Assembly: GCF_023091745.1 (NCBI RefSeq)
Contig: NC_068926.1
Span: 44,044,001-44,108,000 of the forward strand
Source of the DNA: Budorcas taxicolor
Taxonomy: Eukaryota; Chordata; Mammalia; Artiodactyla; Bovidae
DNA: 64,000 nucleotides
Direction of reading: 5' to 3'
Position numbers and translations under genes: made by a program. The notes beneath the pieces were generated by a model. The model ran no database searches. It was not told the DNA's origin and saw nothing but the letters and a program-made list of their open reading frames with translations. The stretch's first letter is position 1. Every line of letters begins with the position of its first letter. Below, piece after piece: positions 47,161 to 57,352 of this stretch.

Positions 47161-47520
47161 AAAGATGGTAATGATAATCCTGCATGCAAGACAGCAAAAG
47201 AGACACAGATGTACAGAACAGTCTTTTGGATTCTGTGGGAGAGGGAGAGGGTGGGATGATTTGGAAGAATGGCATTGAAACATGTATAATATCATATATG
47301 AAATGAATCGCCAGTCCAGGTTCGATGCATGATACAGGATGCTTGGGGCTGGTGCACTGGGATGACCCAGAGGGATGGTACGGGGAGGGAGGTGGGAGCG
47401 GGGTTCAGGATGGGGAACACATATACACCCGTGGCGGATTCATATTGATGTATGACAAAACCAATACAATATTGTAAAGTAATTAGCATACAATTAAAAT
47501 AAATAAATGTATATTAATAA
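46703..47520 (+). mobile_element. Young 5'-truncated L1 with perfect 18-bp target-site duplication
   Basis: An 818-bp L1 3' end: ORF2 C-terminus, 3' UTR with 'gatgcttggggctggtgcac' and 'gatgacccagagggatggta', 'ggcggattcatattgatgta', then 'aataaataaatg' and an A/T-rich tail. Flanked by identical 'taatttcatgcagccagc' at 46685-46702 and 47521-47538. It shows few obvious lesions and a perfect duplication, so it is relatively recent. Confidence 0.97.
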
Positions 47521-48987
47521 TAATTTCATGCAGCCAGCCATGAAAAATATTTCTTAATGTGTTTTAAATAATAACAAACATGCTAAGTATTGACAAATAA
47601 CATTTTATGAAAAATATATTTTCCAAACAAAAAATTGCTGAGAAGTGTGGAATTGCTTCACATTTCATAAATGTCATCAGTGTCTGACTGATCTGATTAT
47701 AGCTGTGTTCTCATATTTACTTCTGTACTCCAACTATTTTAATGTGCTGCTTTAGTTGAAGCATTTGAAGAGAATTTGACCTCTCTCAGGTTTAGTTGGA
47801 AAGAAACAGAGTATTTTAATAGTCCTTTCAGATAATTGTGGATATTCTTTTTGATACTATGCCAAAACTTAGCAAGCTGCATTTTTTTATAGGCTACTGC
47901 AATATGGAGTTTGTTATATTAATAACTTTTTGTATTCTGATCCATTAAAATCCATTGTTTTATGTTGTAATTTGAATGGATCTTCTCTTTTGCTTTATTT
48001 CGTAATTCAATATATATACTGATCATTTGAAAAATACTGGTTGCTAAATTATAAGGATCTTCCAAATTCAATATACAATATCAGAACATCATAGTCACTA
48101 ATATCACCATCAATCTCATCAGAAAAGTCTTTAACAATTAAGAGGATGCCAAGCTCTCAAGTCTGAGTCTTCAAAAACTCTAGTTTTTGCTTAAAATCTT
48201 TAATTTTATCATTGACAACAATACTGTTTGGTTCACTTGGCTCATTTTCACAAAAACATCTGTCAAACACCCAAGTGTGAATAGCCACAGTTTGTCAGTT
48301 ATTCTGACAGGTATTCTGTCAGGTAAAAATGTGCTACTAATAAAGAAGCAGCTAGTTCAGCTTACAACTTAATCACACTAAGGCTTTTTCTAAAGAAAAC
48401 CATTCTACTTTGATACGCAAGCAGTTTTTTATGGGATCTTCCAATTTTGTCATCCAGAATGTTAAGGAAAAAAAAAAAAACTTGCCCTCAAGGATTGAAA
48501 TTTAATAAAATGTTTATTGCTTCATCAAGGGCACTCTTAAATGAAGTCAACCTTTTTTAAAAAACAGTTAACTTGTGGCACTAAAATGTACAGTGAATAC
48601 TAATATATGTTGGTGTCAATGCTTTGTTTTACACTAAGATGTCAGCAGTTTACCTATAACTGCTTTTACACCATCACTGTAGATAAACCATAGTGAAAAA
48701 GGCAAATAAGATATAGAAATAGTTTTGACCTCATGGATCCCTTCAAATGATTTCAGAGACCTGTGGCCCTAAAGTTCTGCGGTCAGAGTTTAACTACTGC
48801 CGAAGATGAATACTCTGAGAGATGCAGTCTATCAGATGACCCTGAGCAGTGAGGTCTTGGCTGGACCCCCTGGAGACCTTAGCAGAAAATGTTTGATAGA
48901 TGGAGGCTAAGAGATAAGCAAAAGGGAAGCACAGTTACAGAAAAGTGGAAAGTCTTAAGAGCATTTCATATTTAACATCTTCTGTAG

Positions 48988-49069
48988 CTGAGTGTCTCCA
49001 TGAGCTATTCCCTAGGACTTACTGTAGAGGGGTATATGTTATGGAAAGATGAAACGATCAGAACCTGAA
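48988..49069 (+). repeat. 82-bp direct repeat, copy 2 (likely source)
   Basis: Starts 'ctgagtgtctccatgagcta' and ends 'gatcagaacctgaa'. It continues smoothly into a MIR-like element, so this is the ancestral location. Confidence 0.95.
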
Positions 49070-49195
49070 AGCTTGGCTTTAAGTCCTGGATTTTCTTTGT
49101 GGACTTAAGCAAATCATTTAATATCCCTGAAAGTGTTTATTTTTTCTTCAGTAATACTGAATAAAACTATCTATCTACCTTAAATGTATGGAAAG
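49058..49195 (+). mobile_element. MIR SINE
   Basis: 'ggctttaagtcctggatttt', 'gtggacttaagcaaatcatt' and 'taatatccctgaaagtgt' follow the MIR core order. Its 5' edge overlaps the last bases of the 82-bp repeat copy 2. Confidence 0.6.
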
Positions 49196-51007
49196 CCCTA
49201 CATTAGCAAATTACAGTACAAATTCTTACACTAGCAAATTCAGTGACATTACCTAAAGATTTAAGGTCAGAAAACCAGTAATGCACAGAGGTGTTCCCTC
49301 TTCTCTATAAAATATAAAGACCTCCAGTACACTAAAAGCAAATAAACCAAAAAAAAAAAAAAAAGCTGTGGTGAATCTGCTCTGAAATATTCCATAACAT
49401 TTAAGTTTACCTATATGAGAATTATCCAGTAGTGTGGATAATCACACTCAGGTCACACTTGCTTCAAGTGTGTATATACCTAATACATAACAGATACCTT
49501 ATAACTAGTGACTTCAACAGATTGTGATTTACTTTTCCCATGTAACAAGTTGTCCAAGGTAGGTGGCTGCTGACTGGCTCTGGTTCAGCTGCTCAGCACA
49601 GACATCCAGAAGCCAGGCTCTCCGTTTTTATGCTCTGTTACATACATCCCATTGACTGTTCATTCTTTGACTTATCACCTTATGATCCCAATTTGGCCTC
49701 TACAGGGGGCATCAAAATCAAGTGCCAGTGCAGAGGGGGAGATAGTAAACTTGGCGAAAGATTTTCTTGACTCTGAGCACAGAATCAGAGTATGTCTTCC
49801 CCACAGTCTCCAGTAACCTCTCCTCACATCTCAGCAAGCAGAACTGGACTCCACAGTCAGCTCCTCTGCACAGAAATAACATGAGCATGGATAAGGAAGA
49901 TGGGATTGGATCTGCCACAAAATGTCATATGAAAAAAAAAATTCAATGCTGTACAAAATGTGTCATCAATTTTTAATACAAATAAAAATAAATTGATTTT
50001 TAAAATAAACCAAAAATATTTGCACTTGAAAAGGGATTGGAGAAGGAAGTATGCAGAAGTTCCATGGTGTTTTTCTTAAGTTACCAGGGCTAACAGTACT
50101 TTATTTATTTTATTTTTGTTTCTCTATTCTCCACTTGGTCTCCTTGAGAACTTCTGAACATCAGCAATGAAATGGTGCATCTCCTGCATTCAATGCTGCA
50201 TGTTCCACTCAGTACCATTAAGTAAAATTGAAAACCACATTATTCTCATGTGCAGGTATTATGTCCAAATAAAATATATGTAACCTGGTATTATTAAACC
50301 TTCATGTCTGCCAATCCTTTGGGCCAACGACTCACATGTCACATACTATAAGAACGTTGCTAACACAGGCAAACAGCAAACCAACTTGTCTTTCAAATAT
50401 AAATTATACATGTATACCTGAAATATACTATGTAACAGAAATATCACAAACCTTTCTCACATCTTCCCTATCTCTTCCTTTAATTCACAGATAACAAACA
50501 TCAACCATCTTGGCACATTTTAAGATTAGATGAAGACAATAATGCTTAAAGTACATTTGTGTCATTGGACATACCGATACTTCATATATACTTCCTGTTG
50601 GTTAAAAAGGATATGTTTATGGTAAAATCTTTCTAATGACTATTCCATATCTGCCGTTGCTACAATAAATAAAAGGACCTAGAGCTAAATATGGTCTGTG
50701 TGTTTTAACCACTGTTCCCATTCCTCTGGCCTTTGAGCATCACAGAGCACAAGACTATTTCTTAGGAGATTGAGCTCTTTTTGGTAAAGGACAGAGGTAG
50801 CTTGGGATGTAGTAGCTGCAACCCTGTGTCACTACCATCAACTCTTCTTATGAAACACTAGGATGGTGATGCCATCAATACTGAAATATGTATAATGAGT
50901 TGTTTTACTCCAGGAGAAGGGACTAATTGTTGATAAATTAATTTTGGTCTCCTATTTGGTCCTCTTCCTTCAGGTTCTTGCTTCTAATCCATTTTTATGT
51001 TGCTACT
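49196..51007. other. Unclassified intergenic sequence
   Basis: About 1.8 kb. It contains an A15 run (49350-49365) and nothing else recognised. The frames 49718-49918 (-) and 49767-49976 (+) overlap on opposite strands and are not credible genes. Confidence 0.5.
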
Positions 51008-51199
51008 TTTTGTGGCTCAGCTGGTAAATTATCCTCCTGCAATGCGGGAGACCTGGGTTCGATCCCTGGGTTGGGAAGATCCCCTGTAGAAGGGAAAGGC
51101 TATCCACTCCAGTATTCTGGCCTGGAGAATTCCATGGACTGTAAAGTCCATGGGGTCATAAAAAGTCAGACACGACTGAGCAACTTCACTTCACTTTTT
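51008..51199 (+). mobile_element. Bov-tA SINE
   Basis: Plus-strand copy, 'tttgtggctcagctggtaaa' through 'gggttcgatccctgggttgg' to 'gacacgactgagcaacttca'. The first few head bases are missing. Confidence 0.95.
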
Positions 51200-51244
51200 G
51201 AAAAACAGAAAAATCACCTAATTAGCTCCACATTTTTTTAAAGA

Positions 51245-51420
51245 TTTTTTTTTAATGTGGACCATTTTTGAAGTCTTTGTTGAATTTGTTACAATATTGC
51301 TTCTGTTTTTTATGTTTTTGTTTTTCAGCCATGAGGCATGTGGGATCTAAGTTCCCCAACCAGGGGAATGCACCCCCTGCACTGGAAGTCTCAACCACTG
51401 GACCACCAGGGGAGTCCCTG
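51245..51420 (-). mobile_element. CHR-type SINE, antisense
   Basis: 'gaggcatgtgggatctaagt', 'ccccaaccaggggaatgcac' and 'ccactggaccaccagggga' read as the antisense CHR body and head, with a T-rich antisense tail at 51245-51255. Confidence 0.85.
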
Positions 51421-52240
51421 TTTTTTAAAAGATTTTATTGAAATATAGTTGATTTACTGTGTTAATTTACTGTTAATTTCTGCTGTACAGTAAGGTGAAA
51501 ATATATATATATTCATATTCTTTTTCATTATGGTTTATCCCAGGATATTGAATATGCTATCCTGTGCTATACATAAGACTTTCTTGTTTATCCATTCTAT
51601 ATATAACAGTTTGTATGTTAATCCCATGCATTTTTAAAACTATGTTAATTTTGAAATAATTGTAGACTCACATGGAATTGCAAGAAATAATTCAGAGAGA
51701 TCCCATGTGGCCTTCATCAAAGGTCCACCAACAGGAAAACTATTGGTAATGCAAAAATACAAAGCAAAGCCATATCACCAACAGCATATTGCTGTTGATA
51801 CAGTCAAGGTACTCACCAGGGGGATCTCTCATGTTGCCCTTAGTAGCAAAATACACTCTCCCTAACATCCGATAACCACTCATTTGTTCTCCATTTATGT
51901 AGTTTTGTCATTTCAAGAGTAAGATTTAAATGAGAATACAGGTGACAAGAGTGAGATTTAAATGAGAATACAGCCAATCCTTTTGGGACTTGCTATTTTT
52001 CACTCAGAGTAAACCTCTGGAGATTCATCCAGGCTGCTCCGGGTATCAACAGTTCTTTGGTTTTTACTGCAGGATAATATTCTAATGTATGGATATACTA
52101 CTTTGTTTAGCCACTCACCTGGGTTGTTTCCAGTTATTAGCTACTTTAAATAAAGCTACTAGAAATATTTGTGTAAAGGTTGTGGGGTGACTACATGTCT
52201 TCATTGCTCTGGGATAAATGGTCCAGAATCCAGGTTTTCC
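51421..52240 (-). mobile_element. Old L1 3' region, antisense
   Basis: 'attgaaatatagttgattta', 'ctgtgctatacataagactt' and 'tttgtatgttaatccca' are the antisense L1 3' UTR. 'catccaggctgctccgggta', 'aggataatattctaatgtat' and 'ttccagttattagctacttt' are the antisense ORF2 end. It contains a 28-bp tandem duplication at 51914-51973. Confidence 0.65.
51914..51973. repeat. Tandem duplication, period 32
   Basis: 'gatttaaatgagaatacag' with a preceding 'caagagt[a/g]a' occurs at 51914-51941 and 51946-51973; one mismatch. Confidence 0.9.
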
Positions 52241-52749
52241 TGCTGGCCCCAATGACTGTCAAGTTGGAGAAGGGTCCTAGACTGCAAGGCAGGGTTGAGG
52301 GTCTGCTCCCCACTGGCTGGGTTTCCAGTGTGACTCGGATGGGACTGATAAGAGGGCTCTGCTATGGCTCCTGTTTGCCCTCTGCTAACAACTCCACTAG
52401 CACCACTAACATCAACACTGCCAGCACCATGTGGACCCCTTACCACCCAGTGAGATCAAAGCCCCAGGTCCCTCCCCAGCTCTCTGACGTTACCCTGGGA
52501 GGTAGATGGGCGCTTCCTCACGGTCTGGCTGGGGTGGACAGTTGGGCTTCCCATTTGGCCTTTATGGGTGTGAATGAGGGTGGAGTCATACCTTTCCTGT
52601 GTATGATTGGCTGAACGTTTTCTGTCTTCAAAACTTCTTCTCTCCTGGTCTTTTGGCTGGAGAGAGCAAGCCTCTCTTCGGAGGTTTATCTATTTATTCA
52701 CTTGTCTGTTGGTGTTTCTGGGGCTGGTTTACTCAGCTCTAAGTCTGGG
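52241..52749. other. GC-richer block, left half of an unidentified old repeat or noncoding unit
   Basis: Less AT-rich than its surroundings. The 144-codon frame 52180-52614 has no recognisable domain and begins inside L1 sequence, so I do not call a gene. The block resumes beyond the BovB at 53272. Its end ('ggctggagagagcaagcctc', 'ggtgtttctggggctggttt') looks like old repeat sequence I cannot name. Confidence 0.45.
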
Positions 52750-53271
52750 TTCAGTTCAGTTCAGTTCAGTCGCTCAGTCGTGTCCAACTCTTTGCGACCC
52801 CGTGAATTGCAGCATGCCAGGCCTCCCTGTCCATCACCAACTCCCGGAGTTCACTCAAACTCATGTCCATCGAGTCAGTGATGCCATCCAGCCATCTCAT
52901 CCTCTGTCGTCTCCTTCTCCTCCTGCCCCCAATCCCTCCCAGCATCAGAGTCTTTTCCAATGAGTCAACTCTTCGCATGAGGTGGCCAAAGTACCGGAGT
53001 TTCAGCTTTAGCATCATTCCTTCCAAAGAAATCCCAGGGCTGATCTCCTTCAGAATGGACTGGTTGGATCTCCTTGCAGTCCAAGGGACTCTCAAGAGTC
53101 TTCTCCAACACCACACTTCAAAAGCATCAATTCTTCGGCGCTCAGCCTTCTTCACAGTCCAACTCTCACATCCATACATGACCACTGGAAAAACCATAGC
53201 CTTGACTAGATGGACCTTAGTCGGCAAAGTAACGTCTCTGCTTTTGAATATGCTATCTAGGTTGGTCATAA
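52750..53271 (-). mobile_element. BovB 3' fragment, relatively well preserved
   Basis: Starts with four tandem 'ttcag' words, then 'tcgctcagtcgtgtccaact'. The minus frame 53320-52766 is open for the whole BovB part, with TLPTKVHLVKAMVFPVVMYG and RRRRRRQRMRWLDGITDSMD, i.e. the ORF C-terminus without frameshift. It is 5'-truncated at about 53271. No target-site duplication is evident. Confidence 0.96.
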
Positions 53272-53954
53272 TGAGGCAAAAAGCAAGCTCGAGCCACTTA
53301 TGGCCATGCTGTTTCAGCATCCTGATGTTCTTAGCAGGGCTGCCTTCGTCTCTCCACCTTTCAAAGTCTTCTGAGCTTTGTCTTACATATAAATGAACAG
53401 GGTTTAGTTTTACTTAATGGGAGGAATCAGGAAAAACATGTTTACTTCGTCCCTCTAGAAGTGCAGCTTCATATTTTTTAAGGAATAGGAATTTTTGTTC
53501 TGTCTGGCATGCAAGCCTGATTCAGTTTACATACCACACACTTCTCACTGCTTCACAGAAGAGGAATCTTTCAGTTACTCTTAAAAATAATGAGTGCCTG
53601 TTTTTTAGCATTTCTTTTCCTTTTTTGAGCCTTAATGCATAATCTTTGTGTCCCTCTTCTCTGTACTTGTGTGTCAAAGCCAGCACAAGCCCACCCTCAG
53701 CCACCACATCCCACGCTGGCTTCTCACTATTTGTGTAGCAGCTCTATTTGCACTTATCATTTTGTCCTTTATTACATATCTTATTTCTAGCGACTTTTGT
53801 TATTTAATGACTTTCCCACCACCTCTTTGACCTCGTAGAGATTTTGCTTTTACAATCTTTCGTGTCACTTTTTATCTCTTAAAAATACTTCCTTACACCC
53901 CTATTTTCTTTCCTATAAATGAGGCAGTGGTTTCTGAACTACGCTGTAAATATA
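53272..53954. other. Right half of the GC-richer block, then unclassified sequence
   Basis: 53272-53480 continues 52241-52749 ('gtttagttttacttaatggg', 'ggaggaatcaggaaaaacat'). After that nothing is recognised. Confidence 0.4.
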
Positions 53955-54206
53955 CTTCAGTGCAGGGGACGAGGTTTCAATGTCTAGGCCAGGAAGATAC
54001 CACATGCCACGGAGCAACTAAGCTGGTGCACCACAGCTACTGAAGTCCACAAGCCCTAGAGTCCCTGCTAGGAGAAGCCACCACAATGACAAGTCCGTCT
54101 ACCCCAACGAAGAGCCCTGGCTTGCCGCAACTAGAGAAAAGCCCATGTGCAACAACAAAAAGCCAGCTCAGCCAAAAATAAGTAATAAATTAAAATTTAA
54201 AAAACA
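53955..54206 (+). mobile_element. CHR-type SINE, 5'-truncated
   Basis: Starts within the B-box region ('cagtgcaggggacgaggttt'), then 'gataccacatgccacggagc', 'aactagagaaaagcccatg' and an A-rich tail to about 54206. Confidence 0.82.
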
Positions 54207-54769
54207 GATCTGGTATTTTCAAGATAAGATTAGAATAACACACATAGCTTCCTAATGTATCTGAGCACTTGAAAAATCCATGCAGTAATTTACTTAACAA
54301 ATTTTCTGAGCCCTTCCCCCCCAAAATAAAGCAACCACTGCCTTTGAGTTAATATTTGCACTTTACAGATGAGAATCTGAAGCTGCAGATAAAATCAGCT
54401 AAAAAGAAAAAGGTTCCGGGTTATTAATCAAGCATAAATGACAATGATCATATATTAGCAACTTATCCAACAAATAACTTGTGATTGACATATATAACCA
54501 AAATCTCTTAATATAGCATACTGTTAGATTCTATTTATATATAATTCTTAGTATAATTTTTTATTTATTAAGCTCCTTCTTGTATCTGCTGCCTTGAATA
54601 TCTGATGATTTATTATTTAAAATTTCAAGTTGTTGCCCATTTTTTATGTTTTTTTTTTAACATTCTTCCAAGCTGTAGTAATAAACACATTTAAGGATTA
54701 CTTTTATCTAGTAGAAAATTTGCACCAGTGAAATGAGAACCAGAATAATTTGTAAAACTGATTCTCTAA
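54207..54769. other. Unclassified AT-rich sequence
   Basis: Possible antisense MIR trace near 54355-54415 ('cagatgagaatctgaagctg'). Nothing else recognised. Confidence 0.4.
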
Positions 54770-54940
54770 TTTTTTTTTCTTTTTTTTTAATGTTTATTTG
54801 GCTGCACCAGGTCTTAGTTGCCATGTGGAGGATCTTTAGTGGCTGCACGTGAGATCTACTTCCCTGACCAGGGATTGAACCCAGGCTCCCTGAATTGGGA
54901 ACATGGAGACTTAGCTACTGGACTACCAGGGAAATCCTTG
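54770..54940 (-). mobile_element. CHR-type SINE, antisense
   Basis: T-rich start, 'ggctgcaccaggtcttagtt', 'gtgagatctacttccctgac', 'cagggattgaacccaggctc' and 'tactggactaccagggaaat' as the antisense head. Confidence 0.87.
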
Positions 54941-55257
54941 ATTGTCTGATTTTGATGAAAAGTTTTAAAGGGGAAAAAAAGGACTTGAGAGACAAGAAGT
55001 ACTTTACACCTCAAGAGTAAACATAGCTTTCAGTCATGAATTTGTTCTACTATTAAGTACTGGCTCCTTTATGTAAAGTCAAATGTAAAGCAAATATATA
55101 TCAAATCATATTTTCCATTGATGGTTATAATTATTAGAGGCTATTGCTGCAAAAAAAGAAATCTCAAGTTACATAGACATTTTCAAATAAATACGTTTTT
55201 GAATAGCCACTATGTGCTGATTAGGTTAGGAGTTCATAAAGAAAATTTTAGAAGGGG
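54941..55257. other. Unclassified AT-rich sequence
   Basis: Nothing recognised. Confidence 0.4.
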
Positions 55258-55398
55258 AGAGGAATAAATTAGGAGCTTGGAATGAATATCTGTATGCACT
55301 ACTATGTATAAAATAGATGCACCAAAAAATCTACTATATAGCACAGGAAACTGTTCAAATATCCTGTAATAACCTATAATGGAAAAGAATCTGAAAAA

Positions 55399-55445
<47 letters not shown>

Positions 55446-55545
55446 CATATATGTAAATGTATGGCTGAATCACTGTGCTGTACATCTGAAGCTACAACAA
55501 CAGTGTAAATCAACTATACATCAATTTAAAAAGTTAGAATAGTAC
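55258..55545 (+). mobile_element. Old L1 3' end containing an (AT)n microsatellite
   Basis: 'aattaggagcttggaatgaa', 'atagcacaggaaactgttca', 'ggaaaagaatctgaaaaaga', then (AT)n, 'tggctgaatcactgtgctgt' and 'gtgtaaatcaactatacatc': the same L1 3' UTR type as 33136-33375. Confidence 0.8.
55400..55442. repeat. (AT)n microsatellite, about 21 units
   Basis: Uninterrupted AT repeat within the L1 3' UTR. Confidence 0.95.
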
Positions 55546-55574
55546 TTAAAAATAGTAATAAGAGCTCCTTGTAT

Positions 55575-55775
55575 TTTTTTTTAATTTTTTTTTTTTTTTA
55601 CTTTATTTTACTTTACAATACTGTACTGGTTTTGCCATACATCAACATGAATCCGCCACGGGTGTACACGTGTTCCCAATCCTGAACCCCCCTCCCACCT
55701 CCCCCCCCATACCATCTCTCTGGGTCATCCCAGTGCACCAGCCCCAAGCATCCTGTATCCTGCATCAAACCTGAT
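55575..55775 (-). mobile_element. L1 3' UTR end, antisense
   Basis: T-run at 55588-55600, then 'actggttttgccatacatca', 'catgaatccgccacgggtgt', 'gggtcatcccagtgcaccag' and 'ccccaagcatcctgtatcct': exactly the reverse complement of the 3' UTR in the young L1 at 47340-47470. A 5'-truncated insertion of about 200 bp. Confidence 0.92.
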
Positions 55776-55985
55776 ATCTTCTTCATTATTTCATTTAATT
55801 TCATCCTCAAAAAATTCTACATAAAGCATTACAGTTATTTTAGAAACTTCCACACTCACTTTGGAAATCACTTTCTTTGCTAACCAGCAGGTTTTCTGTG
55901 TGTTCTAAATGCCCATTCTCTTTGAGATAACTTCATCATATACACAATCTATCCTTATATTTGCACATCTATTTTAAGCCAACAT
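55776..55985. other. Unclassified short sequence
   Basis: Nothing recognised. Confidence 0.4.
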
Positions 55986-56192
55986 GGGCTTCCCTGGTGG
56001 CTCAGACAGTAAAGAACCTGTCTGCAATGAAGCAGACCCAGGTTCAATCCCTGGGCCAGGAAGATGCCCCGGAGTAGGAAATGGCAACTCACTCCAGTAT
56101 TCTTGCTTGGAGAATCCCATGGACAGAGGAGGCTGGATCACGAAGAGTCCACAAGATCACAAAGAGTGGAATCATCTGAAGCGACTTAGCAT
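55986..56192 (+). mobile_element. Bov-tA SINE
   Basis: Plus-strand copy, 'gggcttccctggtggctcag' through 'aggttcaatccctgggccag' to 'ctgaagcgacttagcatgc'. Confidence 0.95.
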
Positions 56193-57036
56193 GCAAATGC
56201 CAACACAATCCAATATTTATTTAGTTAAATAAACTGAATGAAAACTCTTGACTTTTGAGTCCATAAGTTGCCCATACTTTAAGTTTCCAAAAACTTCTAA
56301 GAGTTCTTAAATAATACAGTATCAACCAAGTTGTTGTCATCTACAGCATCCATATTATAATAATGGTCTGATGATGCCCCATTGTGTTTGAATTGCCACA
56401 GAGATCACCACAGGGGTCAGGTTTTTCTGTGCAGGGTCTCAGCAGTGAACCTGGTATGGTTCTGCTCAGGACCCTCATTCCCTCTAACTGGTCCCTTTTC
56501 CTCAGAGTGGACTCACAGATACCTCATGGGAAACACAGACACCTAAGCACCTTTCTAAGCCAAGCAATGCTCTAAACTCACCCTAAAAACTAGGAAAGAG
56601 AAGCCAGCCATCCTCTCAACCAACATCAGAAATGCTGACCCTCCTCCTCTGGCATCCCCAAGGAGACTTGACAACAACAGCAAAAAAAACAAAAAAAAAA
56701 GAAAAGAAAAGAAAATCTCCTCTGAATTCAATACTCTGCCATCAGTCCTAAATGCTCCTCTCCCTCCACTCCCCGAAGTAAGCAGAACTCTGTGTCCCGA
56801 AGTCTCTCTTCCCATTTATCATCTGCCAGAAAAGGAGGACAAAGAGGGAATGATAAAATGACACAACTTGCTTTCTCCTCTGGTGACCTTTTCCCTAGAT
56901 ACGGTTCATTAGCCAAATTGAGAGAAACCAATCCATAAAAATCATCCTGAGGTTTTGAATGCGTAACATCCCTGAGAGCTGTAGCATTGGACCATACTGC
57001 CCCCTAGAGATCTTTGGTGGGCACGGCACGAATGGG
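56193..57036. other. Unclassified intergenic sequence
   Basis: About 840 bp with an A-rich/AAAAG run at 56680-56715. Frames on the minus strand (56815-56555, 56931-56728) lack motifs. No gene. Confidence 0.45.
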
Positions 57037-57352
57037 TTCAGTTCAGTTCAGTTCAATCGCTCAGTCATGTCCCACGCTTTGCGACCCCATGGACTGCAGC
57101 ACTCCAGGCTTCCCTGTCCATCACCAGTTCCTGGAGCTTACTCAAACGCATGTCCATTGAGTCGGTGATGGCATCCAACCATCTCATCCTCTGTCGTCCC
57201 CTTCTCTTCCCTTCTTCAACCTTTCCCAGCATCAGGGTCTTTTCAAATAAGTCAGTTCCCCGCATCGGGTGGCCAAAGTATTGGAGTTTCAGCTTCAGCA
57301 TCAGTCCTTCCAATGAATATTCAGGACTGATTTCCTTTAGGATGGGCTGGTT
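57037..57352 (-). mobile_element. BovB 3' fragment
   Basis: Starts with tandem 'ttcag' words and 'tcgctcagtcatgtcccacg', ends at 'ttaggatgggctggtt'. The minus frame 57382-57065 shows the BovB C-terminus (RRGRQRMRWLDAITDSMDM). About 316 bp, 5'-truncated. Confidence 0.95.

Larger units (their letters stand above)
45940..48800 (-). mobile_element. Ancient transposon-like fossil, split by BovB and L1 insertions
   Basis: 45940-46075 and 47543-48800 appear to be one old repeat: 'ttttgagaacccaaaagact', then (after the insertion) 'cttaatgtgttttaaataat', 'aacattttatgaaaaatata', 'tcagataattgtggatattc', 'ccattaaaatccattgtttt', 'catctgtcaaacacccaag' and the end 'ttttgacctcatggatccc'. The 'gacctcatggatccc' type of end is seen in old mammalian DNA transposons; a hAT-like origin is my guess. 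No open frame survives. Confidence 0.5.

Noticed and set aside
46693..47545. Palindrome 'tttcatgcagccagccatgaaa' (interrupted by the L1) as a regulatory element
   Set aside because: It exists only after removing the L1 and is best explained by the BovB 5' junction next to the insertion site.
46076..49069. The 82-bp repeat as the target-site duplication of the whole 2.9-kb segment
   Set aside because: The shorter 13-bp duplication (46063-46075 / 47543-47555) fits the BovB edges exactly, and the sequence between 47556 and 48987 is the continuation of the older fossil, not inserted DNA.
52180..52614. A 144-codon plus-strand frame as a novel gene
   Set aside because: It starts inside antisense L1 sequence, has no recognisable domain and is not bounded by promoter or splice features.
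52863..53396. A 177-codon plus-strand frame
   Set aside because: It is the antisense shadow of the BovB C-terminal coding region; the same antisense frame recurs at 11875, 46249, 57150 and 59460.
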